A stretch of 64,000 nucleotides of DNA, taken from assembly GCA_030525945.1 (NCBI GenBank), contig JAUNDT010000004.1:1-64000 (forward strand). The letters run 5' to 3'. The position numbers were made by a program, and so were the translations under genes. Below are positions 35,319 through 43,236 of this stretch, piece after piece (the first letter of the stretch is position 1; each line of letters begins with the position of its first letter). The notes below the pieces were generated by a model. The model did not search any database. It saw only the letters and a program-made list of their open reading frames with translations, and was not told the origin of the DNA. This stretch comes from Coriobacteriaceae bacterium (lineage in GTDB: Bacteria; Actinomycetota; Coriobacteriia; Coriobacteriales; Coriobacteriaceae).

Positions 35319-35530
35319 CCTGCATTGGGGTTGGTTTAGGGTGTCCCGTGAGAAACCTCGCCTACATTGGGGGTGGTTTGTCGCCGATAAGCGCGCCGCT
35401 GTCGTTTTAACGCTTGTGCCAACTGGTGTTTTGCTGGCCGTGCTCACGTATTACGGGTTCCGAGGCCTTAAACCGCCCCCAATGTAGAGGAGGTTTGCCG
35501 GCGGGATGCCTAAACCAACCCCAATGCAGG
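35319..35530. repeat. Nested inverted repeat G with 90-nt interior
   Basis: The outer arms (35319-35340 and 35509-35530) are a perfect 22-bp inverted repeat. Inner arms of 27 nt (35353-35379 and 35470-35496) pair with three differences. The two arm sets resemble each other (CCTGCATTGGGGTTGGTTTA versus CCTACATTGGGGGTGGTTT), so they look like a duplicated arm. The 90-nt interior (35380-35469) has no obvious product. The element occupies most of the 350-nt gap between convergent genes. Confidence 0.8.
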
Positions 35531-35604
35531 GTGGGTTTCCGACACAAGGTGTTTGGGTCACCTATCTTCCAGCTTAAGGGCCAGTTTGTGACTTGCCTTT
35601 GCGA

Positions 35605-36453
35605 TTAAGATATTCCGAGTAACTCCGAGCTCGTCATCGCTATGCGCGAGGCGAGCTCGTTTTCGTCAATCCTTCGGATTACGGCGAGCGCGCGGAGCGT
35701 TCTCGCAAGGGATGCTTCGAGTTCAAGGGTAGAGCTCGGCGTGTCGAGTACGACGGGGGCGTCGGTCTCGAGAAGTACGCGATCGACGGGCATTTGTTGG
35801 GCGTACGAGCGCCCGCGCTTGGTGGCGAGCATTCTTTCGTTGATGGAAAGGTAGCAATTGAGGCTGCGCAGGCGAACTAAATCGTCTGATGATCCTGAGA
35901 ACCAGTGAAAGATGCAGGTAGCGTCACCTGCCATACGGTGGCGTTCAAGGATATCGAGCGCCTCGGCCGCTGCACGCACGGCATGAATGGAAAGGACGCG
36001 GGCCTGTCGCGGATGCTCAGCACAGGCGGCAACAATCTGCTCGAACGCATCGAGTTGCATCGCGCGTGTGGTTGCATGGGCGGGGGAGAAGTCGAGCCCA
36101 ATCTCGCCAACGTAGCCGGATGAGGCGGCGAGTTGCGCGGCCTGCTCTATCGATTCTGACATCAGTGGGCCTTCGTTGACCCACCACGGATGCAGCCCTA
36201 TACCTACGCGAACGTTGGGATATGCCGCCAAGAGGCTTTGGGCATCGAGCGCTTCGTAAGGTGTCACCGTTGTGCAGAATGCGGCAATGCCCATGCGCTC
36301 AAGTTCGGATGCCACCTCAGCTCCATTGGTCATGCGATCCAGATGGCAATGCATGTCCACCATATGCCAAGGTCGATCGGGCATATTCAATCCTTGCACG
36401 CAGCGGGTGGGAGCGTCGAGCAATGCTCCGTTTCGGAGCTCGGCGTTCGGCAT
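35605..36453 (-). CDS. TatD family metal-dependent hydrolase
   Basis: TIM-barrel metallohydrolase of 282 residues. Metal ligands are visible in MVDMHCHLDR (HxH), YVGEIGLDFSP (Glu), SIHAVRAA (His), FHWFSGS (His) and LLETDAPV (Asp). TatD proteins act as Mg-dependent 3'-5' DNA exonucleases or related hydrolases; the insertion-poor barrel and MHCHLDR rather than THCHLD make this a divergent member. The start at 36453 is supported by GAAAGGA on the minus strand; a 26-residue upstream extension is not. It follows tcdA by 74 nt on the same strand. Confidence 0.82.
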   Translation of the reverse strand: MPNAELRNGALLDAPTRCVQGLNMPDRPWHMVDMHCHLDRMTNGAEVASELERMGIAAFCTTVTPYEALDAQSLLAAYPNVRVGIGLHPWWVNEGPLMSESIEQAAQLAASSGYVGEIGLDFSPAHATTRAMQLDAFEQIVAACAEHPRQARVLSIHAVRAAAEALDILERHRMAGDATCIFHWFSGSSDDLVRLRSLNCYLSINERMLATKRGRSYAQQMPVDRVLLETDAPVVLDTPSSTLELEASLARTLRALAVIRRIDENELASRIAMTSSELLGIS

Positions 36454-36527
36454 GTGCGTCCTTTCGGGAGCAACGGTGCTTTTTGTTGTGCTCGCGTCCG
36501 ACCTCATGTGGGAACGCACCCTTTCGC

Positions 36528-37346
36528 TCACGCCCTTCCGCCGCGTTTTCCGGCGAGCGTGCCCTTTTGCGCGGCGTCATGCATGGCAAGTGCGGCTGAT
36601 ACGTCGTCGCCCACACCGAGACCGGAGATGTGCCGCAGAACCTCACCGGCAATCATCTGCCCCATGATCGGCGGCATGAAGCTCGCGGTTCCCAAGTCGG
36701 TGCGCTCGGAGCGCGCGGCGCCCGGGGCGGCGGCGATGCGCACCGGTTCCTCGCAGGAATACAGCACGCGCAGATGACGAATGCCGCGCTTACGGCACTC
36801 CTTGCGCATAATGCGGGCGAGCGAGCAGTTCACGGTTTTGTGCACGTCGGCGATACGCAGACATTCGGGGTGGATTTTCTTGGCGCCGCCCATGGAGCTG
36901 ATGAGTTCGAAGCCGCGTTCCTGCGCGAGTGCGGCGAGTGCCAGCTTGGTGGAGACGGTGTCGATGGCGTCCACTACGTAATCGATGCGCCCGCCGGCCT
37001 CCTCAAGACAGGTGCTATAGAGCTCCTCGAGGTTCTCGGCGAGTACGAATGCGTCGTGCGCAAACACGCGGCAGTCCGGGTTGATGTCGGCGACCATGGC
37101 GGCCATGACGTCGACCTTGCGCTTGCCCACGGTGCTCTCGAAGGCGATGGCCTGGCGGTTGATGTTGGAGGGGGCGATCACGTCCTTGTCCACGATGACC
37201 AGCGTGCCCACGCCGCCGCGGGCGAGCGCTTCGATGCAGCTGGAGCCCACGCCGCCGCAGCCGAGCACGAGCACGCGCGCGTCCTCCAGGCGGGCGAGCC
37301 GCTCGTCGCCCAGCATGACGCGCAGCCGGTCTTTCATCGTCTCCAT
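36528..37346 (-). CDS. tcdA: tRNA threonylcarbamoyladenosine dehydratase TcdA
   Basis: E1-like adenylating enzyme (ThiF superfamily, 272 residues) that cyclises t6A37 of tRNA to ct6A. The nucleotide-binding loop is VLGCGGVGSSCIEALARGG, followed by DKDVIAPSNINRQ and VVDAIDTVSTKLAL. The C-terminal MPPIMGQMIAGEVLRHISG is typical of TcdA/YgdL. The ATG at 37346 has TGAGGAG upstream, and a -10-like TACAAT lies on the minus strand at 37385-37380. It is divergent from ettA. Confidence 0.9.
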   Translation of the reverse strand: METMKDRLRVMLGDERLARLEDARVLVLGCGGVGSSCIEALARGGVGTLVIVDKDVIAPSNINRQAIAFESTVGKRKVDVMAAMVADINPDCRVFAHDAFVLAENLEELYSTCLEEAGGRIDYVVDAIDTVSTKLALAALAQERGFELISSMGGAKKIHPECLRIADVHKTVNCSLARIMRKECRKRGIRHLRVLYSCEEPVRIAAAPGAARSERTDLGTASFMPPIMGQMIAGEVLRHISGLGVGDDVSAALAMHDAAQKGTLAGKRGGRA

Positions 37347-37534
37347 AGGGGCTCCTCAGGGTGCGGATTTACTCTGCCCATTGTAGCAGCGCGGTGATTT
37401 GGTGCATGCACGCATGCGCTCTGTCGCATGCTGACGTCCGCCTGCGCGCAGCACAAATCGTTGAGAATTCCTGCAGGCAGTTGATTCATGCGACAATACA
37501 AAAGCAAGACTACTGTTTTAGAAACGGAGCCGCA

Positions 37535-39214
37535 ATGGCAGAATTCATCTACCAGATGTACCAGGCGCGCAAGGCGCATGGCGACAAGGTCATCCTCGAC
37601 GACGTGACCCTGTCCTTCTACCCCGGCGCCAAGATCGGCGTCGTGGGCCCCAACGGCATGGGCAAGTCCACGCTGCTCAAAATCATGGCCGGCATCGAGG
37701 AGGTCTCCAACGGCGACGCCAAGCTCACCCCGGGCTACTCCGTGGGCATCCTGCAGCAGGAGCCGCCGCTCGAGGAGGACAAGACCGTCATCGAGAACGT
37801 CCGCCTTGCGTTTGCCGACATGGTCGCCAAGGTCGAGCGCTTCAACCAGATCTCGGTCGAGATGTGCGACCCCGACTGTGACATGGACGCCCTCATGGCC
37901 GAGATGGGCCGCCTGCAGGACGAGATCGACGCCGCCGACGGCTGGGACATCGACTCCAAGCTCGGCCAGGCCATGGACGCGCTCCAGCTGCCCGACTCCG
38001 ACATGCCGGTAAACGTGCTTTCCGGTGGCGAGCGCCGTCGCGTGGCCCTGTGCAAGCTGCTGCTCGAGGCCCCCGACCTGCTGCTGCTTGACGAGCCCAC
38101 CAACCACCTCGATGCCGAGTCCATCCTGTGGCTCGAGCACTTCCTCAAGAATTACCCCGGCGCCGTGCTCGCCGTCACGCACGACCGCTACTTCCTCGAC
38201 CACGTGGCCGAGTGGATCTGCGAGGTCGACCGCGGCCACCTCTATCCCTACAAGGGCAACTACTCCACCTACCTCGAGACCAAGGCCGCCCGCGCCGCCG
38301 CGCAGGGGCAGCGCGAGGAGCGCCTGGCCAAGCGCATCGCTGCCGAGCTCGACTGGGTGCGTTCCTCCCCGAAGGCCCGCCAGGCCAAGAACAAGGCCCG
38401 TCTGGCTCGTTACGAGGAGATGGAGGCCGAGGCCCGCGCCAGCCAGAAGGTCGACTACACCGACATCCGCATTCCCGTGGGCCCGCGTCTGGGCTCCAAG
38501 GTCCTGGTGGCCGAGCACCTGCACAAGGAGTTCGACGGCCGCGTGCTCATCGACGACCTGTCCTTCACCCTGCCGCGCAACGGCATCGTGGGTGTGATCG
38601 GCCCCAACGGCGTGGGTAAGACCACCCTGTTCAAGACCATCGTGGGCCTGGAGCCGCTGACTTCCGGCTCGCTGGAGATCGGTGAGACAGTCAAGATTTC
38701 TTACGTCGATCAGATGCGCGGCGGCATCGACCCCGACAAGAGCCTGTGGGAGGTCGTGAGTGACGGCCTGGATATCATGCAGGTTGCCGAGAACGAGGTT
38801 CCGAGCCGTGCCTACGTGGCGAGCTTCGGCTTTAAGGGGCAGGACCAGCAGAAGCGTGCCGGCGTGCTTTCCGGCGGCGAGCGCAACCGCCTGAACCTCG
38901 CGCTCACGCTCAAGCAGGGCGGCAACCTGCTGCTGCTCGACGAGCCTACGAACGACCTCGACGTCGAGACGCTCTCCGCGCTCGAGTCGGCGCTGTTGGA
39001 GTTCCCCGGCTGCTCCGTGGTTATCTCCCACGACCGTATGTTCCTCGACCGCGTTGCCACGCACATCCTCGCGTGGGAGGGCACGGACGAGAACCCCGGC
39101 AACTGGTATTGGTTCGAGGGCAACTTCGAGCAGTACCAGGAGAACCGCGTCGTCCGCCTGGGCGAGGACGCCGCCAAGCCTCACCGCGTGCACCGCAAGT
39201 TGACGCGCGACTAG
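37535..39214 (+). CDS. ettA: ABC-F translation factor EttA
   Basis: Ribosome-associated ABC-F ATPase of 559 residues, close to the 555 of Escherichia coli EttA, which gates translation initiation according to the ATP/ADP ratio. First cassette: GPNGMGKST, LSGGERRRVALCKLLL and LLLDEPTNHLDAESILWLE. Second cassette: GPNGVGKTT, LSGGERNRLNLALTLKQGG and LLLDEPTNDLDVETL. The arm and linker regions between them are present. The N-terminal MAEFIYQMYQARKAHGDK and the length favour EttA over Uup or resistance-type members. An upstream extension to 37361 is rejected for lack of a ribosome site. Confidence 0.92.
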   Translation: MAEFIYQMYQARKAHGDKVILDDVTLSFYPGAKIGVVGPNGMGKSTLLKIMAGIEEVSNGDAKLTPGYSVGILQQEPPLEEDKTVIENVRLAFADMVAKVERFNQISVEMCDPDCDMDALMAEMGRLQDEIDAADGWDIDSKLGQAMDALQLPDSDMPVNVLSGGERRRVALCKLLLEAPDLLLLDEPTNHLDAESILWLEHFLKNYPGAVLAVTHDRYFLDHVAEWICEVDRGHLYPYKGNYSTYLETKAARAAAQGQREERLAKRIAAELDWVRSSPKARQAKNKARLARYEEMEAEARASQKVDYTDIRIPVGPRLGSKVLVAEHLHKEFDGRVLIDDLSFTLPRNGIVGVIGPNGVGKTTLFKTIVGLEPLTSGSLEIGETVKISYVDQMRGGIDPDKSLWEVVSDGLDIMQVAENEVPSRAYVASFGFKGQDQQKRAGVLSGGERNRLNLALTLKQGGNLLLLDEPTNDLDVETLSALESALLEFPGCSVVISHDRMFLDRVATHILAWEGTDENPGNWYWFEGNFEQYQENRVVRLGEDAAKPHRVHRKLTRD

Positions 39215-39238
39215 GTTCGGGTTACATCGTTTGCTACG

Positions 39239-39285
39239 CCAAGGGGGCCGCGCGCGGGTTGCGTGCGGCCCCCTTGGTCATTTTG
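39239..39285 (+). terminator. Intrinsic terminator after ettA
   Basis: A 13-bp stem, CCAAGGGGGCCGC (39239-39251) with GCGGCCCCCTTGG (39265-39277), is followed by TCATTTT. It lies 25 nt after the ettA stop. Confidence 0.85.
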
Positions 39286-39348
39286 CCTTGCGATTGGGCC
39301 TTTGGAGCCCTGGTTTTGGTGCTCGCCAGGCGTGTATTTCGGGTGGAG

Positions 39349-39438
39349 TGGTCAAATCCGCTCGCGAGTGGGCGACTTTGTGCTGCTCGGCGGTGGATTC
39401 CGCGAGCAAAAAGGCCCAGTCGCGGGGTGTAATGACCA
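39349..39438. repeat. Imperfect hairpin beside the insertion sequence
   Basis: TGGTCA (39349-39354) pairs with TGACCA (39433-39438), and GGCGACTTT-GTGCT-GCTCG pairs imperfectly with CGCGAGCA-AAAAG-AGTCGC inside it. The sequence TGGTCAAATCCG also has a near-complement, CCGATTTGACCA, at 40777-40788 on the far side of the IS. This looks like a decayed hairpin element into which the IS inserted, but pairing is weak. Confidence 0.35.
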
Positions 39439-39484
39439 TAGCCATCGCTTTTCGCGATGATTTTTCTGAGCTGCCGGCTTTTTT

Positions 39485-40747
39485 GGGACTGCGGACATTT
39501 TCTTGTACCTACAACGCATACCCTAGCGCAAGGCGGTGCTCGTCGGGGGTGAGCCATCCGAGCGCCTGCGAGATCCTCCCCGAGCGGAACCATCGCATCC
39601 AGGCGTCGAGCTCCGACATGAACTCGGCGATCCCCACGCCCGACCAGTCCCTCGGGTAGAAGAACTCCTGCTTGAGCAGGCCGAAGAACCCCTCCGCCCG
39701 CGCGTTGTCGCCGCTCCTGCCCTTGCGCGACATGCTCCGCGCCAGCCCGTTGGCCTCGCATATCTCGACCCACCGGGGCCAGCGGTAGTGCCCGCCGCGG
39801 TCGCTGTGGACGGCCGGGGCCTCGCCCGGGGAGAGCGTCCCGCACGCCGACTCCAGGCTCGAATCCGCGAGCTCGGCCGTGGGGCGCGGCCCGATGGACC
39901 ATCCGACGGGCCTGCCGTCGAAGCAGTCGATCACGGGGGAGAGGTAGCACTTCTCCCCGGGGGGGATCCTGAACTCGGTGATGTCCGTGACCCACAGCTC
40001 GTTCGGCCTCGCGGCGCCGAAGTCATGGGTGCCGTCCGCGCGCAGGGGCAGGTTCGGCGGGGCGGGCGAGGCCTCGCCGGCGTAGCTGCTCCACCTGCGA
40101 CGGCGGCGCCTGGCGGCGGTGAGCCCCTGCTCGCGCATGAGCCTGCGCACCACCTTCTCGGACGCGCGCACCCCGCCGCGCCGCAGCTGCGCCCAGACGG
40201 CCCGGTACCCGCGGCGCCCGCACGCCTCGAAGGCCTCCGCGACGAGCGGGCGCAGGGCGGCGTCCCTATCGGCCCCCAGCCTCGCGCGGTGGTACTCGTA
40301 GGAGCTCTTGGAGATCCCAAGGAACGCGAGTATGCGGGTCAGGGGCAGGCCTGTCGCCGCGCGCAATCTCTCGCCGAGCGCGACGCATCTCCGCCTCGAC
40401 GTCGTAGCCGGGGCGGAGCCTTCCGCTTTTAGGTCGTCCAACACCGCCTTGAGCAGGGCGTTCTCCTCCATCGCCGCGTCATACGCGGCCCTTTCCTCGG
40501 CGTTCACGGCGGGCACCTCCACGGTCTTGGTCCTCACGCGGATTCTACCCGATGCGCGCTCGTGCGGAAGCCTGCCGGCGGCCCAGTTTCCCACCGCCGT
40601 GCGCGACGCGCCGACGAGCCGTGCGGCCGCCCCCAGCGTCATCCCGTCCTCCAGCGCGTAGAGAGCCAGCTCGACGGTGTCCCTGTCGTACATGCGGACC
40701 TCCAGTCCGGACCAAGCGACTTGGTCCAACTTTTCGTCCGCAGCCCC
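39485..40747 (-). mobile_element. IS3-family (IS150-like) insertion sequence, 1263 bp
   Basis: The ends are GGGACTGCGGAC (39485-39496) and GTCCGCAGCCCC (40736-40747), an 11/12 inverted match; inside them TTGTACC and TTGGACC continue the similarity. TTT flanks both ends (39482-39484 and 40748-40750), a possible 3-bp target duplication, though T-runs make this weak. One intact transposase gene fills it. The right end is 48 bp from the stop of the next gene, so the IS sits between two converging genes and appears to disrupt neither. Confidence 0.75.
39509..40693 (-). CDS. IS3-family transposase, single-frame fusion
   Basis: DDE transposase of 394 residues in one open frame. An N-terminal helix-turn-helix (MTLGAAARLVGASRTAVGNW, about 18-37) is followed by a short coiled coil (AAMEENALLKAVLDDL), the OrfB-type HTH (LPLTRILAFLGISKSSYEYH) and the integrase core with catalytic residues in LWVTDITEF, AVHSDRGGHY and ARAEGFFGLLKQEFF. 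IS3 relatives usually split this into OrfA and OrfB joined by frameshifting; here no frameshift is needed. The start at 40693 has GGAGG 5 nt upstream. The gene looks intact and possibly active. Confidence 0.9.
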   Translation of the reverse strand: MYDRDTVELALYALEDGMTLGAAARLVGASRTAVGNWAAGRLPHERASGRIRVRTKTVEVPAVNAEERAAYDAAMEENALLKAVLDDLKAEGSAPATTSRRRCVALGERLRAATGLPLTRILAFLGISKSSYEYHRARLGADRDAALRPLVAEAFEACGRRGYRAVWAQLRRGGVRASEKVVRRLMREQGLTAARRRRRRWSSYAGEASPAPPNLPLRADGTHDFGAARPNELWVTDITEFRIPPGEKCYLSPVIDCFDGRPVGWSIGPRPTAELADSSLESACGTLSPGEAPAVHSDRGGHYRWPRWVEICEANGLARSMSRKGRSGDNARAEGFFGLLKQEFFYPRDWSGVGIAEFMSELDAWMRWFRSGRISQALGWLTPDEHRLALGYAL

Positions 40748-40795
40748 TTTCGATGGTCGATGCACCCAGTCATGCACCGATTTGACCAACGGCTG

Positions 40796-42304
40796 TTATT
40801 GAACCGCGGATAGCTCCCATGCGAGTCCAGCGCCCGCGCGTTTTTTGAGCGTAATGGCGATGGGCTCGACGCTGTCGATGTGCTGGATACGCAGCGGGAA
40901 AGTCAGGCGTGCCCGCGTTCCGTTGACCAGCTCGAGCTTGAGCGCGCGTTGGTAGTCTTCCGCCAGAAGCCCAAATACATCGGTTCCATAGGGGAGAAGC
41001 TCGCAGAGCTTTGCGATGACCTCGCTCGAGGGGTAGACCTCTTCGGCGAAGTCGGCGGGGTAGGTGGCAAGCACTTCTGGTGCAACCGTACGAGGGGCAA
41101 TGGGCTGCGCGGGCGCGTCTGCGGAAGTCGGAAGCCCAACCTGCTGGGCCACCGTGTCCTCGACAGTCTGAGATGCCGGGGCGGCAGGCTGCGCCTCGGG
41201 CGTGTGCGCGCAGGATGGCAAACTGGCAGGCGCGGGCTGGTTGGCTGTGGTCGAGTTTACGGAGGCCATCGGCGTGTTCTGAGCGGGCTTCACTTCGACC
41301 CGGTCCTTCGCAAAGCCATTTGCTGAAGGGGCAGAGGTGCGGCTGGTGGGTTTGGCGGAGACGGTGGAAGCGACGCGCTCAGTCGTACTGTTGGCAACGG
41401 AGGCCTTGGGAACGGCGGGTTTGGCGGCGGTGGAGGCGGCGCTCTCAGTCGCGCTGTTGGCAGCGGGGGCCTTGGGAGCGGCAGGCTTCGCGATGACCGG
41501 GTGCGATTGAATCGTCGTTTCGCGGTCAACGCCATTGTATGGATCGTAGACCACCGTGAGTGAGATGGCGGGCTTGGGCAGCGCGCTTGCCTCGGGTTCG
41601 ATGCCGGCGGGGGTCGTCTGACCACTCAAGTTCAGTGCCAGATCAGCTGCTGCAACATCGAGTTTTGACCGTTGAGATTCGTCTGCATGAGAACCCTCAG
41701 TAGGCGAGATGCCCGCAGCGGGGCCCTGCGATTCCTGGTTGGAACCCCCCTCATCTGCTGGTGCGCTCGGAGTCTCCTGAGATTCCTTTGCGGGTTCAGC
41801 CTCAGGGCTCGCTGCGTCAGCTTGCTTGAGCGTGCGGCCCGTAAGGACGTCGTCGGACTGAGGCACGGCTTCGGCTTTGGGAGCCCCTGCAGCCTCCTCC
41901 ACCTCGGGTTCCGGCCGCTTGACGCGTTTGGGGCGAACGGGCTTGAGCGCTTTGTCGGCCTTCTTGCGCTTCCAGGGTTTTCCGTTTTTCGCCGGATCTT
42001 TTTTGGAGCCCGCTTCGAGCGCTGCGAGCGCCGTATCCCATTCGGGCTGGGCGATAACGGTGGCGTAAATGCGCCCGCCCTTAAAGACGGTGAGCTTGAT
42101 GAACTCCTCGAGTGCCTCGAGCAGGGCCCTCGTGTTCTCAAAGCCCAGGTCGTCGGCGGTCATGCGGTCTGCGGCGAGAGCTTCCTCGACGGCGGGCAGG
42201 AAGGTTTGCTTGCCGCATCCGAGCTCGGTGGCGAGCAAACGATACAGGTAGATGCGATTATTCGACGTAAGCGCGGGTTGGGGCGCGGTTGCGGTGCGTG
42301 CCAT
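40796..42304 (-). CDS. Hypothetical protein with low-complexity centre
   Basis: A 502-residue protein I do not recognise. Residues 1-95 form a compact helical domain (NNRIYLYRLLATELGCGKQT, then LGFENTRALLEALEEFIKLT and FKGGRIYATVIAQPEW) reminiscent of a small winged-helix fold. Residues about 100-135 are Lys-rich. Residues about 140-410 are Ala/Pro/Ser/Glu-rich and degenerate, with repeated units such as TAAKPAVPKASVANSTTE. The last 85 residues form a second conserved-looking domain (LCELLPYGTDVFGLLAEDYQ onward). No signal peptide or membrane segment is seen. Two globular ends joined by a disordered linker suggest a nucleic-acid- or partner-binding role; that is speculation. Start supported by AGAGAGG. 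Confidence 0.75.
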   Translation of the reverse strand: MARTATAPQPALTSNNRIYLYRLLATELGCGKQTFLPAVEEALAADRMTADDLGFENTRALLEALEEFIKLTVFKGGRIYATVIAQPEWDTALAALEAGSKKDPAKNGKPWKRKKADKALKPVRPKRVKRPEPEVEEAAGAPKAEAVPQSDDVLTGRTLKQADAASPEAEPAKESQETPSAPADEGGSNQESQGPAAGISPTEGSHADESQRSKLDVAAADLALNLSGQTTPAGIEPEASALPKPAISLTVVYDPYNGVDRETTIQSHPVIAKPAAPKAPAANSATESAASTAAKPAVPKASVANSTTERVASTVSAKPTSRTSAPSANGFAKDRVEVKPAQNTPMASVNSTTANQPAPASLPSCAHTPEAQPAAPASQTVEDTVAQQVGLPTSADAPAQPIAPRTVAPEVLATYPADFAEEVYPSSEVIAKLCELLPYGTDVFGLLAEDYQRALKLELVNGTRARLTFPLRIQHIDSVEPIAITLKKRAGAGLAWELSAVQ

Positions 42305-42483
42305 AGGGCCTCTCTTCGTTCGTGTGCAGGGAACCATGGTAGCATCGAGAGCCCTTCCGCGCGCTTGCGAGGTGGCAATGGACCGCACGGCGGGGCCAGG
42401 GGGGCTCGGCGCTCACGGGGTCCCGCAGGTCCGTTCAGTGCATACGAGCCAATCGACGCGGCCTCCAAAGGGCCATTGCCGAG

Positions 42484-43080
42484 TTACGCCATTCCCTCGC
42501 CCGAGGCTGCCGGCGCGGTTTGGGCGAGCTGTTCGAGCAGGCCCGGTGTCTTTGCTCCGAGCCCCGCTCCGCCCGTTCCCAACAAAATGACCGCCGCGCA
42601 TACGATAACGGCAACGGCGGCGATTAAAACCGATGCAAGGGCGATCTTCCTCTTAGTGGCACTGCGCTCCGCGGCCGCGCGCGCACGGAGCTTCGTGGGC
42701 GCAATACGGGCCGTATAAGCTCCATTTGCATAGGTCGGGACACTCCAGTTGGGGTCTGCCCCGCCACCCTGAGCGTACGATCCCGCCTCGGGACGCACTC
42801 CGTTGCCGGCATGGGCCTGCTTGGCCTTGAGCTTCTCGGCACTGGCGTCCAAGGCATTGCGGTACAGCTGGGAGCACACGACGGTGACCATCGAGCTGAC
42901 CGCGGCGCCGATGACGGATCCTGCGATGCCGATGCGCGAGGCAAGGAGCATGGAGGTCGCCGCGGCAGCTGCGGCCGCAAGAACCTGCGCGATCGAAATG
43001 CCGTCAAAAAGTCGCTTCCGTATGGCAATGGGCTGGGTGGCGCCCATATGGGTTCGCTGCTGTTCAGTCGTTTCGTTCAT
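42484..43080 (-). CDS. Hypothetical membrane protein with two helices
   Basis: A 198-residue protein with an N-terminal charged segment, a hydrophobic region (about 28-72: SIAQVLAAAAAAATSMLLAS, then IGIAGSVIGAAVSSMVTVVC), a polar middle part (80-150), and a second membrane segment (IALASVLIAAVAVIVCAAVI) near residue 160, ending in an Ala/Gly-rich tail. No family is recognised. GAGAGGG precedes ATG 43080. It lies 179 nt upstream of the preceding hypothetical gene on the same strand, so they may be cotranscribed. Confidence 0.7.
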   Translation of the reverse strand: MNETTEQQRTHMGATQPIAIRKRLFDGISIAQVLAAAAAAATSMLLASRIGIAGSVIGAAVSSMVTVVCSQLYRNALDASAEKLKAKQAHAGNGVRPEAGSYAQGGGADPNWSVPTYANGAYTARIAPTKLRARAAAERSATKRKIALASVLIAAVAVIVCAAVILLGTGGAGLGAKTPGLLEQLAQTAPAASGEGMA

Positions 43081-43191
43081 GGATACCCTCTCGTGATGGT
43101 TCACGAGATTCTCCTACCCAGCACCACCTCGGCGCCAGAGCACGCGGGCAAGTAACGCAAAGTTCTGACATACAAGGAGTCTCTGTGAAAT

Positions 43192-43218
43192 CGCCCGCAG
43201 GCGCATAACCTGCGGGCG
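43192..43218 (-). terminator. Hairpin after the glycosyltransferase pair
   Basis: CGCCCGCAGG (43192-43201) and CCTGCGGGCG (43209-43218) form a perfect 10-bp stem with a 7-nt loop, 19 nt after the glycosyltransferase stop on the minus strand. The following ATTTC is a poor T-run, so termination may be partial. Confidence 0.6.
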
Positions 43219-43236
43219 AACACGTTGCTTTTGAGT

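Noticed and set aside
35263-35487. A 74-codon plus-strand frame with a hydrophobic stretch and a repeated LHWGWF
   Set aside because: The repeat in the protein is only the translation of the inverted-repeat arms of element G. There is no ribosome site, and the frame lies across a palindrome between convergent genes.
39349-40788. TGGTCAAATC and GATTTGACCA as the ends of the insertion sequence
   Set aside because: The inner pair GGGACTGCGGAC / GTCCGCAGCCCC is longer, resembles IS150-group ends and encloses the transposase tightly. The outer pair is better explained as flanking hairpin sequence.
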